Origin: Salvator merianae
Taxonomy: Eukaryota > Chordata > Lepidosauria > Squamata > Teiidae
Direction: 5' to 3'
NCBI GenBank assembly: GCA_003586115.2
Contig: QVOM02000025.1
Location: 46,434,849 to 46,498,848, forward strand
Length of the DNA: 64,000 bases
Shown here piece by piece: positions 37,597-49,974 of this stretch (position 1 is its first letter; each line of letters opens with the position of its first letter). Made by a program: the position numbers and the translations under genes. The notes under the pieces were generated by a model. It saw only the letters and a program-made list of their open reading frames with translations, had not been told where the DNA came from and made no database searches.

Positions 37597-38139
37597 TCAA
37601 AGTTTTTTACAGACTGCAATGTAGAACAAACAGATGGCTGGCAAGATGCCACCGACACTCCACCCAGACTTCAGTACTGAACACACTGATTCTGCACAAG
37701 ATGAGATTTCCCCTGCACCCAAAGGTTTTTCACATTGTGTAATGCTGACCATTCTGATCCCAATGGCGATACATACTGATGTCAGCACCCTCCATTTCAA
37801 ACACTCTGAAGCAAACAGGATGCTTGCCCGCTCCCTGCATAGGAGTTCAGTACTACAACGGAGACACCTGGGATCCCATGAAATGAAATTTCCTGTAGAG
37901 CTGCAAGGATGCCTCTTGGCTACAATGAAGAAGATTCCCGTTCCAGGTTGGCTTTGCAGCCAGGAATAATTGTTTTGAAGCAAGCAAAATACTGCACCTG
38001 GAAAACAAACAAAAACTTTTTTGAGACACAGCAGAAAAGGCACCTTCCTGCACCCACCCCTCCACACACACCAAAAAGGCAGTCTGTGCATGCCTGTGCA
38101 TGCACGCACACATGCACACACACAGACATGCACACACAA
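37597..38139 (-). other. 180-codon open frame of unknown meaning
   Basis: A minus-strand frame stays open for 180 codons. Its first 15 or so codons are in CA-repeat sequence (Cys-Val-His rich), and the remainder is cysteine-rich without a domain I know. A 111-codon frame is open on the opposite strand over 37634-37969. In 64 kb of AT-rich DNA, one frame of this length is near what chance allows. There is no start context, splice pattern or homologous copy to support coding. I list it only because it is the longest frame outside an identified transposon. Confidence 0.12.
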
Positions 38140-38141
38140 TC
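38084..38141 (+). repeat. Imperfect CA/CATG simple repeat
   Basis: Alternating CACA and GCATG units (CATGCACGCACACATGCACA and similar) form a Z-DNA-prone purine-pyrimidine alternating tract. Confidence 0.75.
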
Positions 38142-38893
38142 ACTCTGAACTTACTCAGGGACTTAATCACTAAATTACTTAGTACAGCACTAAAGCACTA
38201 GTGCGTGAGGAGCAACACCAAAGTCTTTTACTTGTACACTGACAAGGCCCCACAGTGCAGTGAAATGGCTGCCACAAGTTTAAGGGGCTGCTGCACTGGA
38301 ACATGGAATCAATGTGGAGGTCCACATGCACCTGGTGAAAATGGAACCTGTAAGGTGCCTTAGCCAAACCCTGCCAGGTCACAGTGAAGCCACTATAGCT
38401 GAGACATCTGCTCCAGGAGCCTACTGGCATGACAATGGATACATGGCCTCTCTCTCAGTACTGATGCCTGTGCTTTTCATATGGCGCATTCCATAGTGCA
38501 TAACGTGCAATGTCTTTCTGCAATATTATATTAAGTGGTTCCATCTCTTATCCCTTTTCCATTTACTTTATTGGTTTACCTGAAATTCTAAGCCTATAAA
38601 ATACTACCCTGTCTGAAAGGGAAAAAAGTGACACTGCTACCAATCTTTCTGGAGGTAATACATAAGGTCTACGTTAGAATTAGCATGTAGGTCTTCTCCT
38701 TAGTTCTTTCCCATTTCATATATATACAGTGTTAAACCTTCATATTCCTCAAGATAACTCATTAATGGCTCATGGACTACTTCTATGATGGAACAGGTTC
38801 AGGGAAAGCTTTGGTTTGATTATACTGAACTTCAATTTGTTTGACTGCAGGCCAAACTATAGTTTGATAGAATCAGTGAAAAGCTTCCAACTA
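38142..38893. other. Unassigned stretch
   Basis: Nothing identifiable was seen before the transposon at 38894. Confidence 0.5.
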
Positions 38894-39033
38894 GAGCCCT
38901 TTTTGCACTTGTGTGCAGTATTCTGGGACAGAGCGGACCACCCCATCTGAGAACAAGCCTCTTATCCCAAGCTGGGGCTAGGTACCAGTGTAGCAGAACA
39001 GGGCTGTCTGCATTCAGATAGCCCGTTCCACTC

Positions 39034-39378
39034 TAGAGATGTGCAAATTTCAATTTGCATTCAAAAATTCATTTGAAATTTAGTTTTTGCACATTTTCAC
39101 TCGAACTGAAAATGACTTTTTTTGCACTTACAGTTTTCAATTGAAAACGTAAAAGCCTATTTTTTTTTTCAAAAACAAAATTTGTCGAATTTTCACAATT
39201 TTTGCTATGTTTAAACCATGAAAATGGCATTTTCAATAGGAAAACATTGTGAAAAATGCGAAAATGAATGCAAAAAATGCATTTTTCAACAAAGAAATTT
39301 GCTGACGAAGCAAAGATGCAGATTTTCATTTCAAAAATGAATCGAAAATGATTTATTTTTTTTTCGTGCACTTCCCTA
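39034..39378. mobile_element. hAT-like MITE, 345 bp, with 8-bp target duplication
   Basis: The left terminus TAGAGATGTGCA and the complement of the right terminus, TAGGGAAGTGCA, agree at 10 of 12 bases. The flanks TTCCACTC (39026-39033) and TTCCACTT (39379-39386) agree at 7 of 8, the duplication length typical of hAT. The terminus matches 11453-11826. The interior is built of short inverted AAATTT, TTTTCA and TGAAAA motifs and is very AT-rich. No transposase is present. Confidence 0.85.
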
Positions 39379-39700
39379 TTCCACTTTAGACCTTGCTGTT
39401 TCTCTGAAGGCCATGAATGAAGGTTTCCAGCCTTTGGAGTTTCTGACCTGGCTCATTTTGTGGCTGATCCAGCAATTCTTCCTGGAGCACTGCCAAGGAA
39501 GATCCCCCATAGTATACTGGTCTATGTGGATGTGCCATCTGCATGCCTCTGTGGTCTAGTATAACCGTGCTGGGCCAGTTGTAGACCTCTTTAAAGAGAT
39601 CTATAACTATACAGGGCTAGGACACCACTTTTGTCCAATGTGGATGAAGCATAGCAAGGGAGCACTTGGCCTATTCTGCATTAGCATGTGGACTGCTATA

Positions 39701-39742
39701 CCTTATTCTGGAATTTGTTCCAGAATTTGTTCCAGAATAAGG
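39701..39742. repeat. Hairpin with 13-bp perfect arms near the element end
   Basis: CCTTATTCTGGAA and TTCCAGAATAAGG enclose a 16-base loop, within a partial tandem repeat of GAATTTGTTCCA. It lies just inside the right terminus of the family B element, as a subterminal structure. Confidence 0.85.
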
Positions 39743-39759
39743 GGCAGTGCAAAACTGGA

Positions 39760-40984
39760 CTAGTTTCACCACATTCTTCCCATAGTCCTAATCTGTGGAT
39801 GTCTGCTCATACAACTGATAGCAGAGATTTGGAACAGTATTGAACCAGTGCTCCTTGTCTGCCATATTGATTTCCCCCTTGAAAGATAGCTGGTACGTGG
39901 AAGAAATAGTTTACAAATTGCTTTCTGAAAATAGCAATGCTTAATATGTAAGATCACATTGTTCACAATAATGTAAGAACTTCACATCACAAAGACTTCA
40001 TATTGTTTTTTTTTAAAAGGTAACTACTTAGAGGACAGGTTTATAAATTTGATAGGTTTCAATGGTTGTGTGTGGTATACACAGTAAACATTTTGAGGAA
40101 TAATGCAAGTATAATATTTGGAAAGGTAGAATGTCTCAGTTGAGAAAATATAACAATATATGTCAAAACATTTCTTTATATTTTAAATTAATTGGCTCAG
40201 TCCACAGATATTCAGTTTATGTATTCTTCAGGCTACATTAAAACTCCTCAACAGAATGTATATTGTTCATGTGTTAGTGAATTCAATCAGAGGTTAAGTT
40301 AAAGTTTCCAAATATTTATGATGCATGAACAAACTTGTCCATCTTCCATCCATGAATGCTCTTATATGTTCTGACAATCACAGAAATTCATAAAAAATTG
40401 ATACTGGGTTGTATCTACCCTTGGCACAATGGCATCCTAGGTCAAGCTCATAATCTCTTACCAAAGATAAAGCAAGATATCAATAAATAATTTTAAAAGA
40501 AAATTGAAACACTAAAATGCACATACTAAAAAGCCAGTATAATCTGTGAGATGTGTGGATTTTATTTTGGTAAAACATCTTTTCTGGTCCTTCCTAGATC
40601 ATCCCAGAATGGATTTTGAGAAAAAGGATAGGAAGTATTTTTCTTTGATTTTCTCTGAAATACAAAACTTCATAAGAGTGATTCAAACTTGTATTGAAAT
40701 TGTATGTGTGAGAAATTCCAGCAGATGACTTACAAGCACCTGCAGTACCTTGTCTTCCTTTTCTCTGTCATTCTCTTATGTGTGGTCCTAGGAATGACAT
40801 CCCTATTGTTGGGTTACTGTTGCTTTCTTAGTTGCCTCCTAAAAGACACATGAATCAAGCTGAGAAATTAAAAGGAAAAATGCTGCTTTATAGCCTCCAC
40901 TGCAAAAGACCCATCTGAAGTCAGTTTTCAGTAAGGGAAATAATGCAAAGTAGATTTTCCATAGTGTTTGCTGCTAAGTGTAAA
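39760..40984. other. Unassigned AT-rich stretch
   Basis: Very AT-rich; no element ends, simple repeats or exons were recognised. Confidence 0.5.
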
Positions 40985-41072
40985 CCAAACATGGCACACA
41001 GTTCACACAAAATGCATGTAACAACTCACAAAATGCAAGTTGTGAACAGTGGACCGTGTTTGCACAAACATC
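40985..41072. repeat. Imperfect long inverted repeat, MITE-like
   Basis: The left arm (CCAAACATGGCACACAGTTC, then ACA) and the right arm (TGTGAACAGTGGACCGTGTT) are imperfect complements, about 35 bases each. Together they suggest a small palindromic element of roughly 90-105 bp. No target duplication was identified. Confidence 0.45.
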
Positions 41073-41075
41073 ACA

Positions 41076-41725
41076 CAATGTTTATAAGGTACTAGATAGT
41101 TTATGCAGCATTTACTTTAAATATGTAATTACTACAAAGATGTACATGGATCTATCCTTCTTTTCCCAACCTTGAGTACCGAGTAGAGGAGTCTTAAGAA
41201 TGTGTAGCCATGACTGCACTTAAGCAACGGAAGTTTCCTAATGGAGGTGCCTTTGCCACAGGGCCCTATCTTGGCCTGTCCAGGCTGCACCTTTTTAAGA
41301 TTCATTGGAACCAGGTCAGTCATTTGAGACTGTACATGCATACAGCCTCCCTGTGCAGGCACAGCAACACTTTAAGTTGGAAACAGCTCATTTCACCATG
41401 ATGAAAGACGTATTAGGGTGTGAGGTAGGAGCTCAAGTGCAGAACTTTAAGTGCCCTTGATGGGCCTCAGGGCCCTAATGATCCCTTCAGATGCTTCAGC
41501 AGGGCAGTGAAGTTGAGAATGGCCATCTGGACCATTAAACTGTCAGCATATGTGATGCAGATGTTTAAATGGGGATAAAGATAAGGTATAATGAAGGTAT
41601 GTGGATCACATAATGCTTCCAGTATGTTTAGACTTTTTTAAGCTTGAAGATGTCCTGAATGAATCCTTATCAGTACAGGCGAAAAAATATGTAATTTAGG
41701 GATGATGTAGTGGTTCTGCAAACCC
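41076..41725. other. Unassigned stretch
   Basis: No gene or repeat terminus was recognised. Confidence 0.5.
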
Positions 41726-41728
41726 TTT

Positions 41729-42065
41729 GCCTGTTTCCATATGACATGGGCTATCTCATACTACACTGGCCTGCATTACCTAGTCCAGAGTACAGTGGGC
41801 CAGACTGTGGACAGCCCAGCCCTGGCCACTATTTTTGAAGGCCAGGAACAAATGCCCTTCATGGTTTGTATACCAACAGTGGTCCACTTGCAGATCCACT
41901 TTGTTGGAGTTTACCAGTAAACCAGGATAGAGTGCTTTTCTGGACTGTTGCTCCATCCAGTGTGGTCAGAGCATGCTAGCAGGGTGTGGGCTATGCTGTA
42001 GTAGGTCAACAGCAGGCTCCTGGACCCCTCTGTGGACTAATTTAATGGCCTGTGTGGAAAAAGCC
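41729..42065 (+). mobile_element. Harbinger-like MITE, family B-related, TTT flanks
   Basis: The left end GCCTGTTTCCATATGACA and the complement of the right end, GGCTTTTTCCACACAGGCC, are imperfect inverted repeats. TTT lies outside both (41726-41728 and 42066-42068). The interior ATTTTTGAAGGCCAGGAAC matches the GAAGGCCAGGAAC block in 3278-3791. It has no coding capacity. Confidence 0.5.
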
Positions 42066-42306
42066 TTTGGTTCCAGTCCTTGCAGCAAAATGATTTGGGC
42101 CTGATTTCTGCAGGAATTTTTCCTCGGCGATGTCTTAAAACTGTAAAATTTTACTGCATAATCGTATTTTTCAAACTTCACAGAAAAATATTTCTAAGCT
42201 TTCATTCACCTGTGATATAAAGTTGTCTCCCACCCCAAAGATGCTTTGTATAAGACAAATAAACCGTGATGTTTTAAATATCATGGAACCAATTGTGTTC
42301 AAGACT

Positions 42307-42422
<116 letters not shown>

Positions 42423-43975
42423 CTGCCTTCCTTCCTTCATCTTCTTTAGTATTCTTTATGATGATGATCTAATTCTCTCAATGGAAATTTGTTAAAAGTT
42501 TTAAATTTTATTTCAGTCTCAGAAACAGTCTTTCATTTCTCCAAACTCATTTCAGTATCTTACTCCATTGAAAACACTGAGGCAAAGAACTAATTAAGTT
42601 TTGATGCAAGACATGAATCTATATTAATATTTTAGTTTTCATTAATATTTTATTTCCCTTTAGCATATAGTAACTCTAGCTGCTTACTTTTTTTTAGCCA
42701 TTTTGAATTCAAGTTCTATTTTGTTACATGATTATAAAACATGTTACTTGGCTAAGTAGGCTTTTAGAGGTATTTGCTTTTACCTATATTCATCAGCTTT
42801 CGTATTTCAACATTTTTTGGACGGTATAGATAGAGGACATATAAGTGAATTTAGTTCAATCTTTTCATGCTTTTTGTGGAATGACTGAATAAGTCTGAGA
42901 TCCTGGTACTATTCTAGTGCCAATGGTATAGAAGTTATCCATTTTAGTATTAGATAAGACATCCAGAACAGCATACCTGAGCCACTAATATCATTCTGAT
43001 GCAAAGTATTATTTTTATATTCTTTGAAAGGGTCCATTTTTAGGATCATTTCTTATTCTCTTGGGATCTAGAATATTAGGCTGAAAAATTTTCATGATTT
43101 TGTTTTGCTTTTTCAACACTTCTTAGATACTATATGCAGTGCATAGTTAGACAAATGACAATGCTCTTTACCAATATTGATCTTGGAAAGACAGTAGTCC
43201 TATCTATTTAATTAGCAAACGTAAAAATCACCATTTAGCTAATACACAGTGCACAACTGGGTATGTCATTTGGCTTTATGATATCAGAATATCAGTCTTG
43301 ATTCTCCACAAATTCTACATAAATTCTGCTCAAATGTGATTTTTTTTTTTTTTTTTTAAGAATCATAGGTGGAATATTGATTTTTCATGAAATGTCTTAC
43401 CAAACTAATTAAAGTTGTTTTTCTTTAGAATATCACAAAGCAGAATATAAAAGCAGAAGCTGTCACTCATCAATGATTGCACAATGCCATGAAATATCTT
43501 CATATCTGTTAGGTGAAAAAGCAGCTAGACATAAATCTTTACATAATAAAAAAGCACAAACATGGCATATATACTGTCTTGCATATTACTGAGGTAAAAA
43601 TTTAGATATCTCTTCTATTTCCAGTTCTATGAATTTAAAGAAGCTATATCTTTCTCATTTATATCTATCTAAATTATAAACTGTACACTGACATTATTTT
43701 TCATTTTCAAAGACTTTTTTTCCTTCCCGTTTTTCTTTTTAAACCCCCCCCCCCAGTTCCATTTCTTGACCACAATTTTACTACTGAAGTTATGGAAAAA
43801 ACTGCTTCTTGTGACCATGCTGGTCTGAAGTCCAGGATGAAGAACCAGTGTGCAAACTTTGAATAGTATTTGTCAGCTTATAGGCATATTATTTTAAGAA
43901 CAAAACACTGCTCCCTCCATTCTAACACCTTGCAAAGTTTGCATTAAAAATTCCTTGTGGTAAATGACAATTTTG
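42423..43975. other. Unassigned AT-rich stretch
   Basis: It contains a T run at about 43341-43358 and a C run at 43745-43754. Otherwise it is AT-rich with no recognisable element or exon. Confidence 0.5.
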
Positions 43976-45770
43976 CTAGATAAGAAAGGGCTGATGCTAT
44001 CTGAAACTCACCATGACCGACGTGCAAAGCACTTTAGAGACAGAATCACTCCAATCCACATGGAATTCATGTAATAATTAAGAAGTGACCATTGTAGGTG
44101 TCCAGAGAACCATCTATTCAATGGTTTTGGATCAGTCAATTATTGCAGTCTGGGGATGAGGACCAGTCAACCATATTCTCCCTTGACACATTTTCATTCT
44201 GCTTGTAGAAGCCAGCTAGCATGGTGTGTGTCCAGGGACTGATGAATGCTACAGGGAGGGAAAGAGATGTGTCCCTGACCCTTAGAGAAGCAGTGCTATA
44301 TGGTTGGGACGGTTACCTATGGTATGATAAGGTAAAGGTAAATGCTGCTTTTAAGAATCACTATGTAAGACATGTGTTATGAAAAATTCGGAACAAATAA
44401 AAAAGTAGACTGCACCCTAAAATACCAATGTGGGTTTCACCACATGACGGTTTATTTAAAGAATTTGGGAGAAGAGAAAGATGGATTAAATATGAGGAGG
44501 TGTTGAGTAAAAATAATGAAACAGATGGATTTTTCTTGAAAAGAAGAGAACAGTTAAACCAGGAGGGGTTGGAGGTACAATGGTTTATGTATGCCCAACT
44601 GATGGATGTTTTTGATGAGGATAAAAGAAAGATGAATTTTGAATTAGAAAGACAGAAATGGGAAGAGGAATCGGAAAAAGAAGGGGGACTATAGGGGTAC
44701 TGTATAATTTCCTTTTGAAAATAGAATTAAAACAAGAATGTATGGCAATGTGGGCAAAAAAGTTTGGCTATAATATCTTGATGGATCAATGGGAAAAACT
44801 GTGGACTAAAGATTTGAAATTTACTGTATGTAATATGTTGAAAGAGAACATATATAAGATGATGTACTGATGGTATTTAACACTTTATAAAATTTCAAAA
44901 ATGTATCAAGGCATGTCAAGTAAGTGTTGGAAATGTAAAAAGCATGAGGGTACCTTTTATCATATGTGGTGGACTTGAGCAAAAGCCAAAAAGTTTTGGG
45001 TTCAAATACATATAGTTATGCAGAAAATCTTAAAGACAAATATTCTTTTTAAACCAGACGTTTTCCTACTGGGAATAATAGAAAACAACTCTGAGGATGT
45101 CAATGTGTTATTGTAAAATATGGTAACTGTAACCAAAATTGTATATGCTCAGAAATGGAAAGGGGATAAATTACCAACGGTGGATGATTGGTTACTCAAA
45201 ATGATGGAGCTTGCCGAGATGGACAAATTGACATTTTTTTTGAGAAATAAGTCAGTTAATATCTTTTACAGAAACTGGAAACCTTTATTGACTTTCTGCA
45301 AGAGCTGGACAGTGGACCTGTGATTGCTGGATTTGGAGAATGATGAAGAAAAAAGACATTCGGTGGAAAAAAGAATGGAAAGGGAATAAGAGAGGTGAGA
45401 AATATGAAACATAGAAGAAACTGTCAATGAAGGAGGAAGTCATCAACAATATTGATATAAGAGTGTGTAATGTAGAATGTAATTTTATATGTTTGAAATG
45501 TAATAACAATTAAAATAAATAAATAAACCAGGGAGAAAAAAGAGAGAAGCAGTGCTATACCTCTTTCTGAAAAGAACTTCTCCAGACCCAGAAGTATTAG
45601 ACAATCATTGCTTGGTTGTTTACACACCCTTTGGGAACAAGGTGCTAGACAGAGTGGTTGCAGCTCAACTACCTGGACCCATTTCAGTTTGGCTTCTGGC
45701 CTGCATATAGCACTGAAACATCCATAGTTGAGCTGCTACTGGCACATAGTGTCTAAAACCTGGATTAAAG
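43976..45770 (+). mobile_element. L2-clade LINE fragment split by an L1 insertion
   Basis: Before the L1, decayed sequence gives the linker upstream of the reverse transcriptase (AKHFRDRITPI; HSACRSQLAWC; MLQGGKE). Immediately after it the frame continues with LYLFLKRTSPDPEVLDNHCL, then NKVLDRVVAAQL, the start of an L2 reverse transcriptase and the same block as DPLLKRSTLDPDELNNYC at about 33850. The break lies within the block that begins REAV. The two halves rejoin when 44301-45542 plus one 17-bp repeat is removed. The copy decays beyond 45770 and ends without a visible tail. Confidence 0.75.
44301..45542 (+). mobile_element. 5'-truncated L1 LINE with 17-bp target duplication
   Basis: This is an insertion of about 1.24 kb of the C-terminal part of L1 ORF2 plus 3' UTR. 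From 44428 the translation reads WVSPHDGLFKEFGRRERWIK and continues through QWFMYAQLMDVFDED. It then has EKLWTKDLKFTVCNMLKENI and, after a stop, the C-terminal cysteine motif CWKCKKHEGTFYHMWW at 44925-44972. These are the order and motifs of vertebrate L1 ORF2 C-termini. The 3' end is an AAATAAATAAATAAA tail (45513-45530) with a few more A-rich bases. Perfect 17-bp repeats AGAGAAGCAGTGCTATA flank it (44284-44300 and 45543-45559), as target-primed reverse transcription produces. Only a few stops interrupt ORF2. Confidence 0.9.
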
Positions 45771-48394
45771 ATAACACCAGAATTTCTGTACTGTCTCTAG
45801 TGCACTGGCAGAAGATCTGGCATCTGGTACATGTGACATCAGCACAGTGTTGGCTTGTACACTCATGAAAAAATTAAAAGAAAAGAAGCTAGTACAACTA
45901 GTTTCAAGAAGGGTGATCTGGTGCTATGCCAAATCGGGTCTGCTGGCTGGTTTTTTCTCTATTGCCAGCTAATGCCAGCCCTTCTTAAAGAGCTAGCACT
46001 TTCCCTGCAGTATTTGGAAGGGCTCAAAGTTTCATGGTAACCCATATTTTAGATAGGTCAAATGGATTATGACTTGGATTTCTTTTTTATCTTGGCAACT
46101 CAGTATTCTAAAATTACAACCAAGAGGCATTCCAGAAATCAAGATCTGAATGGCAGGTGAACTCATTCTCCCTTTTGTCTTCTGAGAGGATGCTGTCAGA
46201 ATCCAACATCTATTGGGTAAAAAAAAAAGGAACAAAACATTCTCCATAGTTGTTCTTCCATCATAGAAAAATACTTTACTTAGACAAGTCACTCTACATA
46301 CTTTTTCCTCCTCTACATACGAATAAACTATGGCCAGATCTCCACTTGCCAAAGGAAACGACTTCTGCATGGTCACCTGGGGGAGCTGCCATGATTATTT
46401 TCTAAAAGATGCCTCCTTATGGCCACTTCACAATGCAGAAGTGCTGGTTCAAGTAGTGAAGGCAGAAAATTGTGCCCCAAAGAACAGACACCTACGATAG
46501 CAGTTGTGCCCATAAATGAGATGCTGCGCTCACTGTGAGGTGCCTGTTGCTGCCATGTGTGGAGAAGCAGTGGTGGAAGATGCTTTTTGAGGATCCCTCT
46601 TTCAGCAAATGGAGGCACTGTCCCTATCTCTCTTAAGAAAGATTTCTTCTGTGTGTGACATACAGGAAAAATGGAGTCTTCAAATCTGTGGTTTGGACTT
46701 TTGTGTATTTATAGATTTTTGTGTATGTACTAGATCTGAATTTTATGCACCGAAAATTACTTTCCAAGGAATTCAGGACAGAAACAGAAATAACAATGAG
46801 CATGTCCTTAGACACAAAGGCAGTCAAAAAACCAATGTCAAAGCATGCATGATAGATCACACCACTTATAATTTCACTGCACTGGATAGCCTTAAATGGA
46901 GACATAAGGCTTTTGCTATGTTTGAGAAGCAATGTGTGAGGTCCCTACGTGACATGAAGCTAGTATAGTGTCTCCAACTATTTCTAACAGCAGTACATGT
47001 TTCTAATGTTTCTAATGTTTGTAGTTGTGTCTGTTAGTCCATTTCTTTTGGTCTATTTCCTCATACTAAAAGGCGTAAATGCTAATATTTTTCATGAATG
47101 AAGAACTGATGGTTAAATGTACTTATCTGTTACCACATTCTGAGAAACAAAATACTGTTGCATTTTTATTTTCTGCTATGAAGGCTAGAATGGCATAAAA
47201 TTAAGATATGTATGCCTTCAAATTCCAGTATGCAACAGCTTTTTTGTTTTAGAATAAACTCCAGAAGTGGTGTGAAAACATGTTGGCTTAGGTTTTTCTG
47301 TTTTTCACTCTTTTTCTTTACCAATGTTTAGACAGTCATTCTCATTACTTGTCATAGGCCACATACTTTGCATTTTATTAATTTATATTTTTGTTTTCAC
47401 CTGGATCCTCAGATAGCTGATAAAAAGTGAAAAGCAATGATTAAAAATAGAGGGGAAAAGAATAAAAATTAACATTTCACAGTTCTTATAACTTTCTTTC
47501 TTGTTTACAGTTATAAAGCTCCATATCATGAGTTCATATCACCAAAAAAAGGATTTGTTTCATTGTTATGAACTTTCTCATCGGCTCTGAAAATAATACA
47601 AAACCCTACTCCAGGGACTATGGTATTGCCTTTAGATGAATGATTCATGGACTTTTTTGAGATATTGCCCTGGTGGCAAGATTTCTTTCCGGAAACGTTC
47701 ATCAGTCACAACAATATTACCTTTTCAATGTCAGACTAAAACTTTGTTGCTCTTGTGATCAAATAATATTCAATAGTTAATGATTTTTAGCACTGTTCTG
47801 TGGCTATTCTGTATATATTTGCTTTAAGTCTATGAGTGTAACTTGACTCAAAGCCAATGATGCTGCTAGGTCTAATATGGGGGATGGTAAATGAATCTGG
47901 CTATTTCTTTGCCAGCAGTAAGAGTCAAACCCAGTATAACCTTTATGTTGACCCACTGTGGCTGACAATGAACAGGTCTAATATTCCCTGAAGATGAGAA
48001 ACTGCAGCTCTTGCTTCCGCTTAGTTACTAGATTGGGCCCTTGATAGTGGCAGCTGAAAACCTGACTGGAAATTGCTTTTTTTTTTCAAGGAATGCATAC
48101 CAACTCACTATTTGCACTGGCATGGAAACAGATGCTGCTTCCATCCTGTGGAGATCCACAGGACATTAAAGACATACTACTGAAAATTGCATGCAGCTGG
48201 CCACTGAGGTCTTAAGATGAGCTTTTCTCCATCAAAAAGCTTCCTACCTTTAACTTAAATATTGTAACTAAACTGTTCAGTACTCATATTATTTTGTTGC
48301 TTCTTGAATCCTTCCTTCCTTCGTTCTTTTCTCCCTTCTTTCCTATGAGATTTATGTAACACAGTGAACATAAAAAGAGCCTGCTGAATCCAGA
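45771..48394. other. Unassigned stretch
   Basis: The 46330-46620 part is GC-richer; its start (ATGGCCAGATCTCCACTTGCC) resembles the Harbinger-like ends elsewhere, but no partner end was found. 46960-48390 is AT-rich. Nothing coding was recognised. Confidence 0.45.
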
Positions 48395-48625
48395 CAGGAC
48401 TAATCAAATTTCTGTGTAACCCAGCTTCTTTTTTTTACATGGTAACCAGCCAGATTTTGATAAAAAGCTCACATCATTGCTAGAATACTATCACCAATTG
48501 CAAAAAGCAAGAAGCACTCTGCCTCTGATGCTGGAGGTAGTACACAGTCATTATGACTAGCAACCATGGATAGTCTTATCCTCTGTGAATTTGCTGAATC
48601 TCCTTTAAAAGACATATGTAAGGAC
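48395..48625 (+). repeat. Sauropsid interspersed repeat, family C, copy 3
   Basis: The end of this copy is well preserved: CTCTGCCTCTGATGCTGGAG, then GTAGTACACAGTCATTATGA, then GACTAGCAACCATGGATAG and CTTATCCTCTGTGAATTTGC. It matches the end of copy 2 at 18205-18245 (GGGCTAGTAGTCACTGA, CATGAATTTGC). Confidence 0.6.
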
Positions 48626-49974
48626 ATAACAAGAGCTCTGCTCGATCAGAACAAAGTCCTATTTATTTCAAAGTCTTTCTGGTTCCCAGGCTGGTTCAAT
48701 AAAAAATAAACAAACAGTAAAATCAAAAGAAATCAAGACATCACAAACAATAACACCAACAGAATGAAAGAAGAAGATGAAAAGACAAGAACTCGAAAGT
48801 TTTAAAGATTGGCAGAATAAAAAAGCTTTGTCGGATGCTTGAAATAAAGTAAGACAAGCATCAAAAAAGCTTCCATATGGATGCAATTTCACAACCATGC
48901 CTCAAATATGTCCCATTTTCATCTCCTGAATGTACAGGGTAGATTACAAATTCTTACAGAAATAAATTTGTAGCTTCTTTTGGACATGACAAAGACGTAG
49001 CTGTCCAAGAAACAGAAATGTGATTCTTTCTGGACTTTTTGCTACATATGGATGGAATTATCACATCTTCTTTCCATACACTACACGCTTCAGTGTAGAT
49101 GAGATGGAAATGTTCCATTTCAGACTCTGATGGGGAAATATAGACTCTATGGAAGTTGCATCTCATTGTTTACCCATTAACTGAGATCCTTACTAATAGT
49201 CTATTGATGAGAATGTCAGAAGACACTCAACAGATTAAGGAATCAAAACTTTTGCCAAATACTCCTTTTGCTTGCATCAACTTTTTCCATAGACAGTTTG
49301 CTGCAGACAGTTTTGGAAGTAGGGATGTGCCAAACAAGAGTTTGATGAATCCAAACCACTCAAAGAGGGTAAGGAATTCATAAAATTCCTTCCCGCACAT
49401 TCATGGTGGTTTAGGGGAAGGGACAGAGGGCAGGTAAGCAAAAGGTACATGGAGGATAGTCTTAAAGCAAACAACATTCACCTGCCCTCTCTCTGGTCTG
49501 TTTTGAAAGTATCCCTGCAGCTGGGGGGATGGGCCCACATAGCACAAGTGATGACTCCACTGCAGGTACCACAAAGGCAAGGGGTGCAGGATTGTTGTGG
49601 GCACTGCAATGATGGCATAACTGATGCCACTCCTGCTTGACATGTTCATAGCTGAAAGCAATGCATGGCAGAAAAAAGATAAGAAATTAGCAAAGTCTCC
49701 CCCATTGTACGACCAAATTCTAAGAGGATTCTTTGCTAGATTCTAGTCCATTTGATGGGCAATGACAGCCACAGGTCTAGCTAGCACCCAAGGTCTTATG
49801 TCCAGTGGCACTGGCAACATGGAACATTTGGTGGGACAGGGTGGAGCATAGACTGAGGCCTTGCCGTTGATTGACTGAACTGTGTTTTAGTCTGTCGCAG
49901 ATTATATTGTAGTTCAGTGTGAATTGAACATGAGCTGTTGACTGCACTTCTGCTCTGTCCCAACAAAACTGCAA
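48626..49974. other. Unassigned stretch with one hAT-like terminus
   Basis: TAGGGATGTGCCAAACAAG at about 49321 looks like a left end of the hAT family seen at 11453 and 39034, but no matching right end or duplication was found downstream. The remainder is unassigned. Confidence 0.4.

Larger units (their letters stand above)
38894..39759 (-). mobile_element. Family B Harbinger-like element carrying a nested hAT insertion
   Basis: The left end GAGCCCTTTTTGCACTTG with ATTCTGGGACA, and the reverse complement of the right end, TCCAGTTTTGCACTG with ATTCTGGAACA, form inverted termini. CTA lies outside both ends (38891-38893 and 39760-39762), perhaps a mutated TTA or TAA duplication. Internal sequence at 39405-39440 matches the reverse complement of 9145-9180. 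A hAT-like element (39034-39378) interrupts it. Without that insert the element is about 520 bp, similar to 3278-3791. It encodes no protein. Confidence 0.65.

Noticed and set aside
44925..44972. CWKC...H motif as a zinc-finger gene
   Set aside because: It is the C-terminal cysteine motif of L1 ORF2, directly downstream of other L1 blocks and before an L1 tail.
49321..49660. A third complete hAT MITE
   Set aside because: Only the left end TAGGGATGTGCC is visible; no right end or 8-bp duplication was found.
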